The notes under the pieces: generated by a model
Told to the model about the DNA's origin: nothing
The model's database searches: none
What the model saw: the letters and a program-made list of their open reading frames with translations, nothing else
Source: Bailinhaonella thermotolerans
GTDB lineage: Bacteria; Actinomycetota; Actinomycetes; Streptosporangiales; Streptosporangiaceae
DNA: 64,000 bases
Reading direction: 5' to 3'
NCBI RefSeq assembly: GCF_003594875.1
Contig: NZ_QZEY01000001.1
Coordinates: 310,001 to 374,000, forward strand
Shown: positions 16,349-25,105 of the stretch, one piece after another
Layout: each line of letters opens with the position of its first letter
How positions within the stretch are numbered: the first letter of the stretch is position 1
Position numbers and translations under genes: made by a program

Positions 16349-17659
16349 TCATAAGGGCGAGGGCGGCCCGGCGGCGCGGGCGCGGAGCCGGACGAACGGG
16401 CCGGGCAGGTACGCCAGCGGCGTGTCGGTGACCTCGATGATCTCCACGTGCCGCGGATCGGCCCCGGCGCGCACCGCCGCCGCCCGGGCCTCCTCGGCCA
16501 CCGCCTCCGTCGCGGCGGGCAGCGCCGACCGGTCGGGCAGCCGCACGATGCGCTCGTACTGCCCGCCCACGGGGCTCACGGCCGCGCCGATCGCGCCCGC
16601 GGTGCGCCCGTGCTCGGGGTGCAGGCCCCCGGGCACGGCGTCCGCGCCGCCGCCGACGACGACCAGCGGCAGCCGCCCGGCCGCGGGCTGGAGCCGGTCC
16701 ACCGCCTCGGCCAGCTCGGCCGGGTCGAACGGCCGGGGCACCCGGATCAGGCCGGGCAGGCCGACCCCGATCGGCACGCCGCCGATCTCGGCCCCGCCGA
16801 CGGCCACCTCGGGGAACCCGCCGGCCAGCGCCCCCACCCGGATCCGGCGCGCGCCCACGTCGGCCACGACCGCGTCGGCGAGCCCGGTGAGGGCGCCCGC
16901 TCCGCGCAGCACGCTCGCCGGGCCGCTGCCCAGGCTGAGGCCGGGGTGGCGGGCCAGGTACGCCAGGCTCATCAGCGTCCCGTCGCCCCGGGTCACGAAC
17001 ACCGCGGCCGCCGGGCACAGCTCGGCGAGCGCCGCGGCCAGCCCGTCGGCGACCGCGGCGGCGAATCCCGACAGCGCCGCGTCCAGGACGGTGGCGTTCT
17101 CGCGTTCGAGCAGCCCGATCGTGCCCAGGTCGGCCGACAGCGAGATCGGGATCTCGCCCAGCTCGGCCCGCACGATCGCGGCGGCCTCCCGCTCCTGCTC
17201 CCCGTCCAGCGGGGCGAACAGCCCGACCACGGCGACCGCCTCGGCCCGCCCGGCGACCGCCCCCGCGAACCGCCGTACGGCCTCGCGGTCCAGCGGCACC
17301 CGGTCCTCGGGGCCGAGCCCGCCGCCGCCGTCCACGATCGCCGCGCCCGCCTCGACGGCCGCCCGCAGGTCGGCGGGCCAGCCGGACAGCGGCCGCACGG
17401 CGGAGGCGGACCTGCCGCAGATCCGCAGCACCGCGACACGCCGCAGCCCGGCCCGCCGCGTCACCGCCGTGGCGGCCCCGCGCAGCCCCACCGCGACCCC
17501 GTCCAGCTCGTGGCGCGGGAGCCGCCCGAGCGCCGCCCGCACCCCGGCCACCGGATCCTCAGGCGCCGAGGGCACCTTGGCCGTCGCCACGACCCGCCCG
17601 TCCCGCGTGACGAGCGCCGCGTCGGTGTTGGTGGGCCCGACGTCCACCCCGGCCCTCAC
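16349..17659 (-). CDS. Degenerate HyuA-like paralogue
   Basis: A 436-residue protein colinear with the HyuA-like ATPase at 13244-14776 but with every nucleotide-site signature altered. The N-terminal loop reads DVGPTNTDAAL (Gly to Pro). GTTHFVN is replaced by GLRGAATAV. The central DIGGTTSD is replaced by DVGARRIRVG. SIGIGGGS becomes PIGVGLPG. The rest of the fold, including LLERENATVLDAAL and the TPLAYLPGPFVRLR C-terminus, is kept, and the gene is intact. It is therefore probably a non-catalytic or regulatory subunit. GTG 17659 is supported by a 4-nt GTGA overlap with the upstream DUF917 stop. A complex with the adjacent DUF917 protein is likely. Confidence 0.85.
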   Translation of the reverse strand: MRAGVDVGPTNTDAALVTRDGRVVATAKVPSAPEDPVAGVRAALGRLPRHELDGVAVGLRGAATAVTRRAGLRRVAVLRICGRSASAVRPLSGWPADLRAAVEAGAAIVDGGGGLGPEDRVPLDREAVRRFAGAVAGRAEAVAVVGLFAPLDGEQEREAAAIVRAELGEIPISLSADLGTIGLLERENATVLDAALSGFAAAVADGLAAALAELCPAAAVFVTRGDGTLMSLAYLARHPGLSLGSGPASVLRGAGALTGLADAVVADVGARRIRVGALAGGFPEVAVGGAEIGGVPIGVGLPGLIRVPRPFDPAELAEAVDRLQPAAGRLPLVVVGGGADAVPGGLHPEHGRTAGAIGAAVSPVGGQYERIVRLPDRSALPAATEAVAEEARAAAVRAGADPRHVEIIEVTDTPLAYLPGPFVRLRARAAGPPSPL

Positions 17660-18669
17660 GGCGAGCCCCCGTCCCCGGCGGTACGGCGGGCCGCGACGGG
17701 CTCGGGCAGGCCGGTGAGGCCGAAGGCGGCCGGACCGGCCAGGCGCAGGCCCGCCGGGGTGTGCCAGACGGGGTCGCAGGGGACGCGCAGGACGCGGACG
17801 CGCAGGCCGTACCGGACCTCGTCGGCGGGGACGATCTCGCCGGTGCGGGTGTCCAGCAGGGCGATCACGTCGGGGACGGCGGCGACGGGCTCGCCGTCCT
17901 CGATGACCGCCAGGTATTCGCTGCCGGCCTCGACGCGGGCCAGGCGGCCGGCGTCGGGGCCGAGTCCCTCGACCAGGATCGACGGGCCCACCTCGGCGAT
18001 CTTGCCGGTGAGGATCGGGTCGGGCAGGCGGGTACCCAGCTCGACGGCGCGGGTGACCGTGCCGAGGGCGGTGGCGGCGGGGACCTGGTGACCGCGCAGG
18101 ACGTACTCGCTGGTCGCCGCCTGCCCGCCGAACGCCTCCAGCGCCGCGCGGACCAGGCGCTCCAGCCAGGGGCCGGTCACGTGGTCGATGACGACGGTGC
18201 GGCCGCGCTCGTCGCAGAGCACGGCGGGCGTGGGCGAGAGTCCCGCCAGCTCCATGACGCACTGGTCCATGCGGGGGAACGCCCGGCCCATGCCGTCGGC
18301 GTCCACCAGCGGCAGGCCGAGCCGCGCCGCCCAGGCCACCGCCAGGCAGCCGTTGGCCCCGCCGATCTCGCTGGCCATCACCGCGCCCACGCGGCCGCCG
18401 TACAGCTCCTCGATCTTGGCGCGCAGGTGCAGCGGCTCCTCGGTGCCGCCGACGCGCTCGGCCATGACCTCCGCGGAGCCGGCGGTGCCGATCGGCATGA
18501 CCAGCGTGTCCGGGTCCAGGGCGCCGGGCGCGACGACGCGGACGGGGCCGAAGTCCTCCAGCGCCTGGAGCGCGGCGGCGCGCCCGATCCGCACGGGGCC
18601 GCCGCCGCCCGAGCCCAGGACGGCGCAGCCGCGCGCGAACGCGGGAAGCAGACCGGCGTCGATGTCCAC
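17656..18669 (-). CDS. DUF917 protein, second copy
   Basis: A 337-residue DUF917 family protein and paralogue of 12181-13251. It keeps VLGSGGGGPVRIGR near residues 17-30, EIGGANG and GMGRAFPRMDQ (about 100-135), and EVRYGLRVRVLRVPCDP near the C-terminus. The N-terminal glycine-rich loop lacks the acidic residue seen in the first copy (GGGP instead of GGGDP). It is the first gene of the hydantoin-type operon and overlaps the degenerate HyuA copy by GTGA, matching a paired-subunit arrangement. The GTG at 18669 follows TAACCT by eight bases, suggesting a leaderless message. The divergent PucR regulator begins 88 nt away. Confidence 0.88.
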   Translation of the reverse strand: MDIDAGLLPAFARGCAVLGSGGGGPVRIGRAAALQALEDFGPVRVVAPGALDPDTLVMPIGTAGSAEVMAERVGGTEEPLHLRAKIEELYGGRVGAVMASEIGGANGCLAVAWAARLGLPLVDADGMGRAFPRMDQCVMELAGLSPTPAVLCDERGRTVVIDHVTGPWLERLVRAALEAFGGQAATSEYVLRGHQVPAATALGTVTRAVELGTRLPDPILTGKIAEVGPSILVEGLGPDAGRLARVEAGSEYLAVIEDGEPVAAVPDVIALLDTRTGEIVPADEVRYGLRVRVLRVPCDPVWHTPAGLRLAGPAAFGLTGLPEPVAARRTAGDGGSP

Positions 18670-18733
18670 CCTCGAAGGTTACGAAACCGCAGGTCAAGCC
18701 ATATGTGCTGACAGCCCCCGATTGGCCTTGCCG

Positions 18734-18750
18734 GTGTGCCGCTGGCACAC
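18734..18750. promoter_or_regulatory. Inverted-repeat operator between the hydantoin cluster and pucR-like gene
   Basis: Perfect palindrome GTGTGCC-gct-GGCACAC. It ends seven bases before the PucR-family GTG start and 65 bp before the divergent DUF917 start. Its position suits autorepression of the regulator and control of the catabolic operon. Binding by the PucR protein is inference. Confidence 0.65.
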
Positions 18751-18757
18751 TTTCGGG

Positions 18758-20107
18758 GTGTACCTGCGAAAACATCTGCGTCATCTGGCCGGCCCGGAGC
18801 TCGCGGGCGCGGCCTCGGGCGTGCGCCTGGTCGAGGACCTGCGCCGCGTGGCGGCCCAGCCGCGCGGGTCGGTCCTGGTGCTGACCGAGGCGGCCTCGCG
18901 GGAGGCCGGCGGGTACCGGCTCGACGTCGCGCTGCGCGACGCCGCGGCGGCGGGCGCGGCCGGTCTGGTGCTGACCGGGGACCGCCCGGCCGAGGTGGGG
19001 CGCACGGCCGCCGCGCTCGCCGAGCGCGGCGGGGTGGCGCTGCTCGCCGCCGGCGGCGACCTGGCCGAGCTGGTCGTCGCCCTCGACCGGGCCCTGGCGG
19101 GCGACGCGGCGGACGCGCTGGAGCGAGCCGCGGAGGCGGCCGAGGGCGTGCTGCGCGCGGGAGGCTCCCCCGAGCGGATGGCCGCCGAGGCCGGCGCGGC
19201 GCTCGGCGTCGGGGTGCGGGCCGAGGACGGCGTCTTCACCGCCGAACCGCTCACCGGACACCTGGGCCGGGCCGCCGGGATCGTGCTCCGCCTGGCGGAA
19301 CTGGCCGCCGCCGCGGGCCAGCCGGACGAGCTGCCCTGGCGCTCGCGCGCTCGGCTGCTGACCGAGCTGCTGGTCGCCCCCGAGAAGCAGGCCCAGGAGC
19401 TGGTGGCGCGGGCCCGAGCCCTGGGGCTGCCCGTCGACGACTGGCACGTCGTGCTGCGGCTGGAACCGGCGCTCGGCGAGGGCCCCGAACGCTACGCCCT
19501 GCTGGAGACGGTCGCCTCCCGGGCCGCCCGCGCCGCCCGGGAGATCGTGGGCCCCTCCTGGAACGCCGCCCTGGCCGGCGACGCCCTCATCGTCGTCCGC
19601 AGCCGGCCCCGCGACGAGGGCCGGGCGGGGCTGCGGGAGGCGGTGCGCGACGCCGCGCTGCTGCTGGAGCGGGTCCGCCCGGCCGGGGCCGAGCTGCGCT
19701 GCGGCGTCAGCACCGCCCACCCTGGCGTGCTGGGCCTGCGCACCTGCGCCTCGGAGGCCCGTACGGCGCTGCGCCGCAGCCCGCTGCCGCTGGCCACCTA
19801 CGATCTGGCGGGGCTGGACCGGATGCTGGAGGAGTGGTACTCCTCCGACGCCGCCCAGCAGGCGGTCCGCGAGCTCCTCCAGCCCATCCTGGACCTGGGC
19901 GGCGAGCGGGCGGCGCGCCTGCTCGCCATCCTGCGCGCCTATCTCGACCACCACGGTTCCCCCGCCCGCGCCGCGGCCGAGCTGCACATGCACCGCAACG
20001 CCGTCAGCAAGAACGTCCGCCGCATCGAGTCCCTCCTCCACGCCGACCTGGCCGACCCCCAGCAGCGCCTGGCCCTCCAGCTCGCCTGCCGCGCCGCCCG
20101 GATCTGA
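18758..20107 (+). CDS. PucR family transcriptional regulator
   Basis: A 449-residue regulator with the PucR layout. The N-terminal PucR domain spans about 1-110 (LVLTEAASREAGGYRLDVAL region), the middle is GGDEF-like/CdaR, and the C-terminal PucR helix-turn-helix lies in the last 70 residues (ARLLAILRAYLDHHGSPARA then LHMHRNAVSKNVRRIE). The GTG at 18758 matches the YLRKHLRHL start; the longer frame runs into the divergent gene. PucR regulators commonly govern purine, allantoin and other cyclic ureide catabolism, which agrees with the divergent hydantoin-type cluster. The palindrome at 18734-18750 is its likely site. Confidence 0.9.
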   Translation: MYLRKHLRHLAGPELAGAASGVRLVEDLRRVAAQPRGSVLVLTEAASREAGGYRLDVALRDAAAAGAAGLVLTGDRPAEVGRTAAALAERGGVALLAAGGDLAELVVALDRALAGDAADALERAAEAAEGVLRAGGSPERMAAEAGAALGVGVRAEDGVFTAEPLTGHLGRAAGIVLRLAELAAAAGQPDELPWRSRARLLTELLVAPEKQAQELVARARALGLPVDDWHVVLRLEPALGEGPERYALLETVASRAARAAREIVGPSWNAALAGDALIVVRSRPRDEGRAGLREAVRDAALLLERVRPAGAELRCGVSTAHPGVLGLRTCASEARTALRRSPLPLATYDLAGLDRMLEEWYSSDAAQQAVRELLQPILDLGGERAARLLAILRAYLDHHGSPARAAAELHMHRNAVSKNVRRIESLLHADLADPQQRLALQLACRAARI

Positions 20108-20180
20108 CGCCCGCCCCTGACGAACCCACAGGGGCACGGCCTCGCGCGCCGTGCGCCCTCGAAGCCGGAGCGGCCGGAGC

Positions 20181-20305
20181 CCGGGTCCGGGTCCGGGTCC
20201 GGGTCAGCACGTTCGTACAAGCCCCGGCCGGAGGCGGCAGCGCATCCTCGGATGCGTACGAACGTCCGTGGACGCGGCCCGGGCGGCTGTCCGAACATCC
20301 GTGGA
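20181..20305. promoter_or_regulatory. Repeat-rich control region upstream of the acyl-CoA ligase
   Basis: It opens with four CCGGGT hexamers (20181-20204). A perfect 10-bp inverted repeat ACGTTCGTAC (20209-20218)/GTACGAACGT (20256-20265) follows, its arms 37 nt apart. Two direct repeats, GAACGTCCGTGGA at 20260-20272 and GAACATCCGTGGA at 20293-20305, differ at one base, and the second ends just before the ribosome-binding AAAGGA. Repeated half-sites of this kind suggest cooperative binding of a regulator. No regulator is adjacent upstream; the TetR at 22959 and AraC at 21865 are candidates. Confidence 0.5.
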
Positions 20306-20315
20306 AAGGACCGCG

Positions 20316-21851
20316 ATGCTCAACTTGTCCGTCATCCTCGAAGACAGCGCCGAACGCACTCCGGACCGCACCGCCCTGGTCTTCGGCGACCTGCGCCTGC
20401 CGTACTCCACGGTGAACTCGGTGGCGAACCAGGTGGCCGGCCTCCTTTCGGCGCGGGGGATCGGCAGAGGCGACAAGGTGGCGCTGCTCTGCCCGAACCT
20501 GCCCTACTTCCCCTTCGTCTATTTCGGCATCCTCAAGGCCGGGGCGACGGTGGTCCCGCTCAACGTGCTGCTGCGACCGCGCGAGATCGCCTACCACCTG
20601 GCCGACAGCGACGCCAAGGCGCTCTTCTGCTTCGAGGGATCCGCCGAGCTGCCCATGGGCGCGCGCGGCCGCGAGGCCTTCGACGCCGTCGAGGACTGCG
20701 CGCACTTCGTCGTCCTGCCGGCCACGCCGCTGGCCACCGAGTCGGAGTACGGCGAGTCGCTCTGGGCGGCGCTGGACGGCGTGCCCGCCGAGTTCGAGAC
20801 GGTGCTGACCGGCCCGGACGACACGGCCGCCATCCTCTACACCTCCGGTACCACCGGCCGGCCCAAGGGGGCGGAGCTCAGCCACGCCAACATGCTGATC
20901 AACGCCATGGTCGCCGACGAGATGTTCCCCGCCGACCCCGGCGGTGACGTCGCGCTCGCCGTGCTGCCGCTCTTCCACTCCTTCGGCCAGACGGCGGTCA
21001 TGAACGTGAGCGTGCGCCGCCGCGCCACGCTCGTGCTCCAGCCGCGCTTCGAACCCGGCCAGACGCTGGAGCTCATGCGGCGGGAGAAGGTGACCATGTT
21101 CGCCGGGGTTCCCACGATGTTCTGGGCGCTGCTGTCGAGGCTCCGGGCGGACGGGGCGGAGGCGCCCTCGACGCTCCGGGTGGCGGTGGCGGGCGGGGAC
21201 TCCTGCCCGGTCGAGGTGCTCAAGGAGTTCGAGGCCGCCTTCGCGACGCCCGTCCTTGAGGGGTACGGCCTGTCGGAGACCTCTCCGGTGGCCAGTTTCA
21301 ACCAGCTCGGGCGGCCCACCAAGCCCGGCACGATCGGCTTCCCCGTCTGGGGGGTGCGGATGCGGCTGGTGGACGACGACTGGAACACCGTCGAGGGCGG
21401 GGGTCCCGGCGAGATCGCCATCCGCGGGCACAACGTCATGAAGGGGTACCACGGGCGGCCCGAGGCCACCGAGGAGGTCATGCGCGACGGCTGGCTGCGC
21501 ACCGGGGACATCGCCACCCGCGACGAGGACGGCTACTACTCCATCGTGGACCGCGGCCGGGACATGATCATCCGGGGTGGCTTCAACGTCTATCCCCGGG
21601 AGCTGGAGGAGGTCCTGATGACGCATCCGGCCGTCTCGCTGGCGGCGGTGGTCGGCGTGCCCCACGGCTCCCACGGCGAGGAGATCAAGGCCTACGTCAT
21701 CCCGGTCCCGGGCGCCCGGGTGGGCGAGGAGGAGCTCATCGCCTGGTGCAGGGAGAACATGGCGGCCTACAAGTATCCCCGGATCATCGAGTTCCGCCAG
21801 AGCCTGCCGATGACGGCGACCGGCAAGATCCTCAAGCGCGAGCTGCGCTAG
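20316..21851 (+). CDS. Acyl-CoA synthetase (AMP-forming, FadD-like)
   Basis: A 511-residue member of the ANL adenylating superfamily that activates a carboxylic acid with ATP and CoA. The P-loop YTSGTTGRPKG is at 175-185, the adenine motif GYGLSETSPV in the middle, DRGRDMIIRGGFNVYPRELE is the hinge, and the catalytic Lys lies in TGKILKREL at the C-terminus. All key residues are intact. A medium/long-chain acyl-CoA ligase is the commonest assignment, but aryl acids are possible. ATG 20316 has AAAGGA six bases upstream. It is convergent with the AraC regulator, whose gene ends 13 nt after its stop. Confidence 0.93.
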   Translation: MLNLSVILEDSAERTPDRTALVFGDLRLPYSTVNSVANQVAGLLSARGIGRGDKVALLCPNLPYFPFVYFGILKAGATVVPLNVLLRPREIAYHLADSDAKALFCFEGSAELPMGARGREAFDAVEDCAHFVVLPATPLATESEYGESLWAALDGVPAEFETVLTGPDDTAAILYTSGTTGRPKGAELSHANMLINAMVADEMFPADPGGDVALAVLPLFHSFGQTAVMNVSVRRRATLVLQPRFEPGQTLELMRREKVTMFAGVPTMFWALLSRLRADGAEAPSTLRVAVAGGDSCPVEVLKEFEAAFATPVLEGYGLSETSPVASFNQLGRPTKPGTIGFPVWGVRMRLVDDDWNTVEGGGPGEIAIRGHNVMKGYHGRPEATEEVMRDGWLRTGDIATRDEDGYYSIVDRGRDMIIRGGFNVYPRELEEVLMTHPAVSLAAVVGVPHGSHGEEIKAYVIPVPGARVGEEELIAWCRENMAAYKYPRIIEFRQSLPMTATGKILKRELR

Positions 21852-21864
21852 GTCGCCCTGCCGG

Positions 21865-22710
21865 TCAGGGCACCCAGTCGATCGCGGCGGCGAGCTCGGA
21901 GGGCGCGTTCCCGAAGGCGACCCGGAAGGCCCGGGTGAAGTGCGGGCCGTCGGTGAACCCGGCGCCGTGGGCCGCCGCCGTCAGCGTCTCTCCCCCGGCC
22001 ACCAGGTGGATGGCCCGCTGCAGGCGCAGCCAGCGCACGTACGGCCGCAGCGGGATCCCCACCTGGGCGCCGAACAGGTGCGCCAGCCGGCTCGGCGACA
22101 GGTGGACCTCGTCCGCGACCGCGCGGAGCCGAACCGGCCCGTGGCCCAGGAGCGCGGGGATCGCGGCGATCGCCGCCTCCACCGCCGGGTGGAGCGGGAC
22201 CCCGTCGGAGCCGCCGAGACCGGTCCACAGCTCCACGGTCCGCAGCGCCCCGGCCACCTCGGCCGCGCGCGCGTGACCGATCGGCGGTTCCGCGAACATG
22301 AGCGGACGCGCGCCCGCGCCGAACGCCGGGCCCGTGGCCGCCGGTCCGGTCATTGCGGGAGCGGGGGAGCCGCCGGTGGGGCGCGTCCGCGCGAGGGAGG
22401 GCGGCCAGGCGGTCGCCCGGGGCCCCGTGCCGGAGCGCGCGAGCAGGGATCGGCCCGCCAGGCTGCGGGGGTCCAGATGAACGAGCAGGGCCCGCGGGGA
22501 TCCGGCGAGCACCGCGTGGCGGGTGTCGGGCGGGACGACCGCGACCCGCGTGGTCACCCGCCCGCCGTGCGCGTCGGCCATGGTGAAGGGTTCCGCGGAG
22601 ATGATCAGCTGGACCGCGTGGTGCGCGTGCGGCCGGTTCCCGCCGACCGCCCCGCCGTACAGCATCAGCCCGGGGCGGAGCAGGCACCACCCGCGCCAGG
22701 AATGCGACAT
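21865..22710 (-). CDS. AraC family transcriptional regulator
   Basis: A 281-residue regulator with an N-terminal cupin-like segment (HAHHAVQLIIS, about 30-40) and a C-terminal AraC domain. Its helices contain VHLSPSRLAHLFGAQVG and AHGAGFTDGPHFTRAFR. I use ATG 22710, which is preceded by AAGGA; the longer frame to 22926 adds 72 Arg/Ala-rich residues without family character. It lies 248 nt from the TetR gene, on the same strand, and converges with the acyl-CoA ligase. Target unknown. Confidence 0.88.
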   Translation of the reverse strand: MSHSWRGWCLLRPGLMLYGGAVGGNRPHAHHAVQLIISAEPFTMADAHGGRVTTRVAVVPPDTRHAVLAGSPRALLVHLDPRSLAGRSLLARSGTGPRATAWPPSLARTRPTGGSPAPAMTGPAATGPAFGAGARPLMFAEPPIGHARAAEVAGALRTVELWTGLGGSDGVPLHPAVEAAIAAIPALLGHGPVRLRAVADEVHLSPSRLAHLFGAQVGIPLRPYVRWLRLQRAIHLVAGGETLTAAAHGAGFTDGPHFTRAFRVAFGNAPSELAAAIDWVP

Positions 22711-22958
22711 CACGCCGTCCTTGATCGTCACGGTCGTACGGCCCGCCGAGCCGGCGGCCGCCCGCGCGCGGCCGGCCCCCGCCGGCCCGTCCGGCCATGG
22801 TCGCACCCCCGGCCCGTGCCCGGCACTCCCGCGCCGCCGCCACCGGCGCGCCCGGCCGGCGGATGAGCGGCCCATCGGCGTGCCACGGGCGCCCCGGCCC
22901 GCCGCGACGGAAATGGGCTCGCCCATCCGGTACGGCTCGCGCGAGCCGTACCGGCGGG

Positions 22959-23606
22959 TCAGGGGCGGGCGCCGCCGGCCGGGAGCGGGGGCAGGGGGCG
23001 GCGGGAGACGGTGTGGGCGTCGGGGTCGGGCACGCCGAGCAGGCGCAGGAGGAGTTCGGCGCCGGTCTCGGCGAAGGCGGGGTCCGGGGACGGGGTTTCG
23101 AGGCGGAGCTGGATCAGGCCGAGGAGGGCGCCGCTGACGGCGTACAGGGCGGTGCGGGGGTCGGCGACGCGGAAGCGGCCGGCCGTCATGCCCTCGGCGA
23201 TGTCCTGCAGGGCGCGGGGGCCGAGGCCGGTCTCGGCCTGGACGGCGAGGTGCCCGTGGCGGGCCAGGATCCGGACGAGCTGGGGACGGCGGTCGATCAG
23301 GTGGAAGGTCAGCCGGGCCTTGGCCGCGAACTTCTCCGCCGGGTCCGTGGCGTCCCGGGTGGCGCCTTCGAGGATCTCGGCGAACTCGTCGAGCGCCAGC
23401 CGTACCGCCGCCTCGAAGAGCTCGGCCTTGGAGTCGAAGTGGTTGTGGAAGGACCCGAAGCCGACCCCGGCCTCCTCGGTGATCCGCTGGATGCTGACCT
23501 CCTCGCCGCGGCCCCCGGCGAGGAGCCGCTGCGCCGCCCGCAGCAGGGCGGCCCGGGTCGCGGCGCGGCGGCGGGCGAAGCCGCCCTCACCTTCGGCCCG
23601 GGCCAT
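22959..23606 (-). CDS. TetR family transcriptional regulator
   Basis: A 215-residue TetR/AcrR-type repressor. The helix-turn-helix spans about 15-62 and ends with the family's GFGSFHNHFDSKAELFEAAV pattern. The rest is an all-helical ligand domain. ATG 23606 has GGGGAGGGG just upstream. It begins 23 nt after the stop of the zinc dehydrogenase and is almost certainly co-transcribed with it, giving autoregulation. The small palindrome at 24764-24777 in front of that operon is its probable site. Confidence 0.9.
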   Translation of the reverse strand: MARAEGEGGFARRRAATRAALLRAAQRLLAGGRGEEVSIQRITEEAGVGFGSFHNHFDSKAELFEAAVRLALDEFAEILEGATRDATDPAEKFAAKARLTFHLIDRRPQLVRILARHGHLAVQAETGLGPRALQDIAEGMTAGRFRVADPRTALYAVSGALLGLIQLRLETPSPDPAFAETGAELLLRLLGVPDPDAHTVSRRPLPPLPAGGARP

Positions 23607-23629
23607 GGTCCCCTCCCCCTCGCGTCCGC

Positions 23630-24658
23630 TCACGGGCGGACGATGATCTTCACCTGGTCGTTGGGCCGGTGCAGTTCGGCGAACGCGCCGGCGACGCCGT
23701 CCAGCGTCACCTCGCCGGTGACGAACGCCTCGGCGTCGATCCGGCCCCGCGCCAGCAGGTCCAGCGTGCGAGCGTACTCCTCCTTCCGGTAGGAGTAGGC
23801 GAAGGCCAGGGTCAGTTCCTTGCGCAGCGCGACGATCGGGTCGATGGTGTCGGGTTCGAGGTTGACGCCGACCATCACGATCCTGCTGTGGTTGGGCACC
23901 CGCGTGATCATCTGCCGCAGCACGCCGGGCGCGCCGACGCACTCGAACGCGACCACGCCGGCCGCGCGCCGCCCCTCCGGCAGCGCCACCGCGCCGGGCA
24001 GCTCGGTGAACCCGAAGTCGGCCCAGTGGCCGTACGGATCGTCGGTGGCGGGGTCGAGCACGAGGTCGGCCCCGAGGCGCTCGGCCACGGCCCGGCGCTG
24101 CGGTGAGAAGTCCGCGGCGATGACACGTCGGTTCCCCTCGGCCTTCAGCGCTGCGATCACCGCCAGCCCGACCGGGCCGCACCCGACCACGAGGGCCAGG
24201 TCGTCGTCGGCGACGTCTCCGCGGGCGACGGCGTGCAACCCGACCGCCAGCGGCTCGGTGAGCGCGGCGTGCTCGGCGGACAGCCCGTCGGGCACCGGCA
24301 GCAGCAGGTCCTCCTGGAGCACCATCAGCTCGCCGAACGCGCCGGGCAGCTCGGGGCTCAGCCCCAGCCCGACCGGCCCGCCCCGGCCGGCGGCCATCGG
24401 CACGGACACCACGCGCGTGCCGACCGGCACCCGCCCGGAGGTCTCCGGCCCGAGCGCCACCACCTCGGCGCAGAACTCGTGCCCCATGACGTACGGCCGC
24501 GCGGACGGCCCCTCGGCCGCCATGGCGTCGGCCAGGTGCAGGTCCGACCCGCACACGCCGGCGGCGAGCGGGCGGGCGAGGACCTGCCCGGGCCCGGGCA
24601 CCGGATCGGGGATCTCCCGGACCTCGACCCCGGACGAAGTGGTGACTGCGGCGCGCAT
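23630..24658 (-). CDS. Zinc-dependent MDR alcohol/polyol dehydrogenase
   Basis: A 342-residue medium-chain dehydrogenase. The catalytic zinc site is seen in GVCGSDLH and GHEFCAEV, and the Rossmann motif in VVGCGPVGLAVIAALKAEG. The lobe that holds four structural-zinc cysteines in classical alcohol dehydrogenases lacks them here, so only the catalytic zinc is expected, as in some threonine- or polyol-dehydrogenase-like MDRs. The C-terminal YSYRKEEYARTLDLLARG stretch is common in the family. ATG 24658 follows GAGGGAGG. It is first in an operon with TetR. Substrate unknown. Confidence 0.92.
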   Translation of the reverse strand: MRAAVTTSSGVEVREIPDPVPGPGQVLARPLAAGVCGSDLHLADAMAAEGPSARPYVMGHEFCAEVVALGPETSGRVPVGTRVVSVPMAAGRGGPVGLGLSPELPGAFGELMVLQEDLLLPVPDGLSAEHAALTEPLAVGLHAVARGDVADDDLALVVGCGPVGLAVIAALKAEGNRRVIAADFSPQRRAVAERLGADLVLDPATDDPYGHWADFGFTELPGAVALPEGRRAAGVVAFECVGAPGVLRQMITRVPNHSRIVMVGVNLEPDTIDPIVALRKELTLAFAYSYRKEEYARTLDLLARGRIDAEAFVTGEVTLDGVAGAFAELHRPNDQVKIIVRP

Positions 24659-25105
24659 GGCGCCCTCCCTCACTGGTCGTACGACGCGGGGATCGCCCGC
24701 GCCCGTTTCGCGATCCCGCCCCGGGGGTAGCCCGAAGCGTCTACCAGCGAGTTTACGCAATTCTGATGAAATCATCAAAACTCCTCCGGCTCTCAGCGTC
24801 CCGCTAAGCGCGGCATGAGCCGAGGCCGGCGAGGAGGCGCGGGCGAGTCGCGGCGTGCGTCGGGATGCCCATCCGGTCGCGGTTCGCCCCCGTGCCGCGG
24901 TGCGCGGTTCTCGCCCCGCCGCGCGGGGGCCCGCGCGTCGCGGGACCCCGCCCGGTCCGGCCCGATGAGCCCTGGTTCGGTGGCGAGACGCCGGAGCATG
25001 GCGAGATCGTCCTCGGTCACCGAGGTGGCGTCCGGTGGTGGCGGGGGCGCCGGCGGGCGGGCGGAGGAGGATCCCCGGCCGGCGGCGCGGGCCCGCCGTT
25101 CCCGG
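24659..25105. other. Intergenic region upstream of the dehydrogenase operon
   Basis: No supported gene in 447 bases. The left third is relatively AT-rich and holds the palindrome at 24764-24777. On the reverse strand, about 24941-25030 reads VTEDDLAMLRRLATEPGLI in one open frame. That is protein-like but has no start, no partner domain and lies directly after the M20 gene in another frame. It could be a decayed C-terminal remnant. Confidence 0.45.
24764..24777. promoter_or_regulatory. Palindromic operator candidate TGATGA-AA-TCATCA
   Basis: A perfect 6-bp inverted repeat with AA in the centre, extended to TT...AA one base further out. It lies 106 bp upstream of the dehydrogenase start in an AT-rich island. 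The TetR protein of the same operon is the likely ligand. Confidence 0.5.

Noticed and set aside
17660-20137. Upstream extension of the degenerate HyuA frame to 1,262 codons
   Set aside because: The part beyond 17659 lies opposite PucR and over the DUF917 gene in another frame and lacks HyuA character. The GTGA-coupled GTG at 17659 explains the start.
24941-25030. Protein-like reverse-frame segment after the M20 gene
   Set aside because: Short, without start codon or family signature. Recorded under the intergenic region rather than as a gene.
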